Part shown: positions 14,747-17,113 of the stretch, in pieces
Layout of the letters: each line of letters begins with the position of its first letter
How positions within the stretch are numbered: position 1 is the stretch's first letter
From: an uncultured Bacteroidales bacterium
Lineage (GTDB): Bacteria > Bacteroidota > Bacteroidia > Bacteroidales > Paludibacteraceae
Direction of reading: 5' to 3'
DNA: 17,113 bases
Assembly (NCBI GenBank): GCA_946619625.1
Contig: CAMOMF010000218.1
Span: forward strand, 1-17,113
The notes under the pieces: model-generated
The model's database searches: none
What the model saw: only the letters and a program-made list of their open reading frames with translations
What the model was told of the DNA's origin: nothing
Made by a program: the position numbers and the translations under genes

Positions 14747-15459
14747 TCTTTCTTCTCGATTAAGTACTCCAACTCAGCGGGACTGAGCCGCACACTCTTG
14801 ATATACTTGGAGCGGTGTATATGCTTCACCTCCAGTTTGTCTTCGTTCTGTGTGGGGAAATTGCAATAAACGGTAATGTCCTTGGCAGAGATATCGTTGT
14901 AGTGACTCTGGCTGACGCGTACGGTGACCTCCACTTGCGGCGGGAACAGGCGCAGGCTGTAGTTGGCGGGCACTTTGCGCGTTTCAACCGGCAAAGTGTA
15001 TTTGCGTTCATTGTATCGTTCGCTGTACGTGCCCTCAATGTGGTCCGGCGTGATACGCATCATCTTGGTGGTTCCGGCTCCCTGTAGCGATGTGGGCAAC
15101 TTCTGCATAATCTGTTCCTGGTCAATGTAGATTGTGCCGGCACTACCTTTGATTTGGCTGGAGAGGTCGAACTGAAGGGTGGGAATGTCTTCGCCTTGCG
15201 CCATGAGCCGTCTGCCATCGTCGCGAATAGTGATATTCACGTGGTCGGGAAGTGAAGGTTCGAAGTGCACGTCCTGCGGAATGCCGGCATAACGTATGGG
15301 CACGTGTAGCGTTGCCTCCCGCTCGGAACTGATAGCATGACCATACCACAGAACGGCGGACACGACTACAAAGCACAAGAACGTCAGCGCATTACGGGAG
15401 AACACAAAGGTCTTCGTACGGCGGACTCCCTCCTTCAGTATGTCGGAAAACGGCTCCAT
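14743..15459 (-). CDS. YbbR-domain (CdaR-like) membrane-anchored protein
   Basis: A 238-residue protein with one N-terminal membrane anchor (about 24-40, ALTFLCFVVVSAVLWYG) after a short cytoplasmic, basic segment, then two YbbR-like beta repeats on the outer face (about 48-125 and 135-225). The ends of the repeats show the hydrophobic-alternating pattern DVHFEPSLPDHVNITIRD and YSLRLFPPQVEVTVRVS. In Firmicutes the YbbR protein CdaR regulates the diadenylate cyclase CdaA; in Bacteroidales the gene sits between yajC and coaE and its role is not established. Here it starts 3 nt after yajC and is followed, with a 4-nt overlap, by an aminotransferase instead of coaE. Confidence 0.85.
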   Translation of the reverse strand: MEPFSDILKEGVRRTKTFVFSRNALTFLCFVVVSAVLWYGHAISSEREATLHVPIRYAGIPQDVHFEPSLPDHVNITIRDDGRRLMAQGEDIPTLQFDLSSQIKGSAGTIYIDQEQIMQKLPTSLQGAGTTKMMRITPDHIEGTYSERYNERKYTLPVETRKVPANYSLRLFPPQVEVTVRVSQSHYNDISAKDITVYCNFPTQNEDKLEVKHIHRSKYIKSVRLSPAELEYLIEKKE

Positions 15460-15462
15460 GAA

Positions 15463-15876
15463 TCAGGCTTTCTGCTCGTCGTCCTTCTTGTCGTCTTTTT
15501 TGTCCTCTTTCTTGGCATCCTCTTTCTTGGCGTCCTCTTTCTTAGGCTTGTCGTCCTTGCGCGGTGCCGCCTCGGGTTCCACGAAGACGGACGACTTGTC
15601 GATGCGTATGACAACGTCCTTGGCGATTTCCACTTGGAAGATGTCGCCATCGATACTCTTCAGTTTGCCGTGGAGGCCACCGGCGGTGACCACTTTCTGT
15701 CCCGGACGCATGGCATCGCGTTGTTTTTCCAGTTCCTTCTGCTTCTTCTGTTGGGGGCGAATCATGAAGAGCCACATAACAACGAAGATAAGGATCATCA
15801 TGATCCAGAAACTCCAACTACTTTGACCCTGTGCGCCCATCGCGGAGTCTTGCAATAAAATAAATAGAATGTTCAT
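15463..15876 (-). CDS. yajC: Preprotein translocase subunit YajC
   Basis: A 137-residue small inner-membrane accessory of the SecDF-YajC complex, which assists SecYEG export. One transmembrane helix spans 21-39 (WSFWIMMILIFVVMWLFMI), followed by the signature RPQQKKQKE (40-48) and the conserved RPGQKVVTAGGLHGKL core (about 57-72). The tail from about residue 100 is a Lys/Glu/Asp-rich low-complexity extension built on tandem KKEDA units; its length is probably variable. The gene lies 63 nt after nusB and 3 nt before the YbbR-domain gene, the arrangement usual in Bacteroidales. Confidence 0.95.
   Translation of the reverse strand: MNILFILLQDSAMGAQGQSSWSFWIMMILIFVVMWLFMIRPQQKKQKELEKQRDAMRPGQKVVTAGGLHGKLKSIDGDIFQVEIAKDVVIRIDKSSVFVEPEAAPRKDDKPKKEDAKKEDAKKEDKKDDKKDDEQKA
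15502..15546. repeat. Three 15-bp in-frame tandem repeats within yajC
   Basis: Units at 15502-15516, 15517-15531 and 15532-15546 follow the pattern gtcctctttcttggc, with an a for g at the start of the second and agg for ggc at the end of the third. Each encodes five residues (AKKED on the minus strand). Because the unit is a multiple of three, slippage would change the charged tail length without breaking the frame. Confidence 0.85.
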
Positions 15877-15907
15877 ATAATTGGTTGTTTATAATTGGTC
15901 TTGGTTT

Positions 15908-15922
15908 CAGGAGTGTAGGAGT
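15908..15922. repeat. Dispersed CAGGAGTGTAGGAGT element between nusB and yajC
   Basis: This 15-mer is identical to 3941-3955 upstream of the AraC-family gene, more than 11 kb away. Both copies are in spacers on the same strand orientation relative to the genes. It falls in the 63-nt nusB-yajC gap and belongs to the same CTCCTGCA-type intergenic repeat family as the 3912-3976 block. No promoter consensus was recognised around it. Confidence 0.6.
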
Positions 15923-15939
15923 AGTTACTTGGTACTTGT

Positions 15940-16896
15940 TCAGTCTTCCAACGCAACGGCCTTGATGAGGCGGTTCTCGTCCTTCAAATCCTGAATGATA
16001 CTGTTCAGGACCCCATTGACGAAGGCGTAACTCTTGTCGGTGGAATACTCCTTGGACAGTTCAAGGTACTCGTTGATAGACACCTGCAATGCGATGGAGG
16101 GGAACCCGATTATTTCCGCCAAGGCGGTCTGCAGGATAATGATATCCATGTAGGCGATACGCGAGAGTTCCCAGTTGTTGAGGTGGTTGTCAATCATCAT
16201 GATGTACTCGTCACGCCCCGCAATAGCTTTTTGGAGCAACTCCTTGGCGAACGCCAGTTCGTCCTCGCTGTTGAACATGTCCAACAACGGTTGGTCTTTA
16301 CTGCTATTCTCTTTGAACTGCTTGATAGTCTTGAAGACATATGAGATCACCACGTTGGCATCTGTCGCCCAACCGGAGGTGTCGAGTGCCAACTCCAGCT
16401 CATCGAGTGCGCTCTCCAGTTCATCGTTGTCCGCCAGTACGTCCACGAAGATACGCCGCCACACCTGCTTGTCATCGGCATAAGTGGGGGCGTCTAACGC
16501 TTGGTACTCCTGAAAGAAGTCGGTGGCGATAATCTGCCGGAAAATGGCCTTCAGTTCTTCGTGTGCAACGTCCCAACTGTAGCCTTTCTCCTTCAGGAAA
16601 CCGCGCAGTTGGCGGTTGTTGAAGATCTGCTGTGCAAAACGGTTGTTGATGAAATTACGGTGCGGATGATATTCCTCGTGCAACACAATGGCACGCTGCT
16701 GTTCCTCCTCCTCACGCTCCTCGTACAGCGTGGTTATTTCGTTCACAAAATCCAGCAACAACATGTACAGGCTGTACGTGTTGTCGAAACTTTTCAGCAA
16801 CTCTTTTTTCGCCGTCAGGGGCGTGTTCTCCTCGTTTTTGTAGTACGCGTAAAGTGTCTGAATGACCTTGGCACGCACCATGGTTCTGTTTATCAT
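15940..16896 (-). CDS. nusB: Transcription antitermination factor NusB (long Bacteroidetes form)
   Basis: A 318-residue protein, about twice the length of enterobacterial NusB, as is usual in Bacteroidales. The N-terminus has the expected MINRTMVRAKVIQTLYAYY opening. The C-terminal third carries the conserved NusB helices (RIAYMDIIILQTALAEIIGF; STDKSYAFVNGVLNSI from about residue 285). The middle (about 60-190) is an acidic, helical extension (EEREEEEQQRAI; DELESALDELELALD). NusB binds boxA RNA with NusE (ribosomal protein S10) and supports antitermination and rRNA processing. The start at 16896 keeps the conserved MINR; an internal ATG at residue 6 is less likely. It opens the 11-gene run, and its leader contains a 38-bp tandem array. 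Confidence 0.94.
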   Translation of the reverse strand: MINRTMVRAKVIQTLYAYYKNEENTPLTAKKELLKSFDNTYSLYMLLLDFVNEITTLYEEREEEEQQRAIVLHEEYHPHRNFINNRFAQQIFNNRQLRGFLKEKGYSWDVAHEELKAIFRQIIATDFFQEYQALDAPTYADDKQVWRRIFVDVLADNDELESALDELELALDTSGWATDANVVISYVFKTIKQFKENSSKDQPLLDMFNSEDELAFAKELLQKAIAGRDEYIMMIDNHLNNWELSRIAYMDIIILQTALAEIIGFPSIALQVSINEYLELSKEYSTDKSYAFVNGVLNSIIQDLKDENRLIKAVALED

Positions 16897-16947
16897 TGTG
16901 CAGTAATTAAATTGTCTCCTTTTGCCTGTTCTTTGTGCAAACCGGTA

Positions 16948-17084
16948 GTTTGATGTTGTTTAACGTTGTTTGATGCCCTGCGGGCGTTTGATGTTGTTTG
17001 ATGTTGTTTGATGCCCTGCGGGCGTTTGATGTTGTTTAACGTTGTTTGATGCCCTGCGGGCGTTTGATGTTGTTTGATGTTGTT
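16948..17084. repeat. 38-bp tandem array upstream of nusB
   Basis: Three complete 38-bp units (16948-16985, 16986-17023, 17024-17061) and 23 bp of a fourth (17062-17084). Each full unit is built from GTTTGATGTT, a second 10-mer, then GTTTGATG with the mini-hairpin GCCC-TGC-GGGC. The second 10-mer is GTTTAACGTT in units 1 and 3 and GTTTGATGTT in units 2 and 4, giving a 76-bp higher-order period. Units abut with no unique spacers, so it is a minisatellite, not CRISPR. The 29 bases after it hold no recognised feature. A 64-residue open frame runs through it on the minus strand but is only repeat-encoded. Confidence 0.9.
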
Positions 17085-17113
17085 CAAACGCGCAGCGTCC
17101 GCACGTAGTGATC

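Noticed and set aside
16897..16947. Promoter TACCGGTTTG before nusB
   Set aside because: TA and TTTG are separated by four bases instead of two, with no clear -33 element at the right distance.
16948..17084. CRISPR array
   Set aside because: The 38-bp units abut one another and the parts between common segments are near-identical, so there are no unique spacers; no cas genes are present.
16893..17087. Small 64-residue protein gene upstream of nusB
   Set aside because: The frame is produced by the tandem array (Q/H/N/T-rich repeats), overlaps the nusB start by 4 nt, and shows no domain or start signal.

Overview
The window looks like chromosomal core DNA from a member of the Bacteroidales (Bacteroidota). 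The signs are a Bacteroidetes-type -7 promoter element (TACCTTTG) before the outer-membrane protein gene, leaders with little Shine-Dalgarno character, a long (318 aa) NusB next to yajC and a YbbR-domain gene, a CarboxypepD_reg/OMP_b-brl_3 receptor-like barrel, and a dxs-trkA-trkH cluster. The genus cannot be fixed from the sequence alone. No insertion sequence, phage, CRISPR array, tRNA or rRNA was found.

Left edge (1-428): the last 16 codons of a plus-strand gene, then about 180 nt that folds into one long, interrupted rod. It has a closing stem, a central bubble, and a distal stem capped by a GCTCACG/CGTGAGC hairpin. This is the layout of a 6S-type RNA (in this order, the Bacteroidales-1 motif). 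The strand is uncertain; promoter-like elements favour the minus strand. All complete protein genes in the window are on the minus strand.

429-3889: an 831-residue outer-membrane beta-barrel protein with its own promoter, preceded by an AraC-family regulator. A 38-bp direct repeat carrying two ACATATGT palindromes lies just upstream of the regulator.

4011-16896: eleven genes in one direction, most separated by 3-22 nt or overlapping by 4-8 nt, and so probably one or a few long transcripts: nusB, yajC, ybbR-like, a DegT-family aminotransferase, rpoN (TTG start), a PAP2-like membrane protein, a DUF4105/Lnb-N membrane protein, a degenerate PafA-like protein, dxs, trkA and trkH. Its ends are housekeeping functions: rRNA antitermination, Sec translocon accessory, sigma-54, isoprenoid precursor synthesis and K+ uptake. 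The middle is a tightly overlapped trio of envelope proteins of uncertain role.

16897-17113: a 38-bp tandem array (three full units and a partial one) in the leader of nusB. Each full unit carries a GCCC/GGGC mini-hairpin, and alternate units differ at one short stretch.

The observations most worth checking are the 6S-like RNA candidate, the apparent loss of catalytic residues in the PafA-like protein, the PAP2/DUF4105/PafA-like coupled trio, and the nusB leader array.
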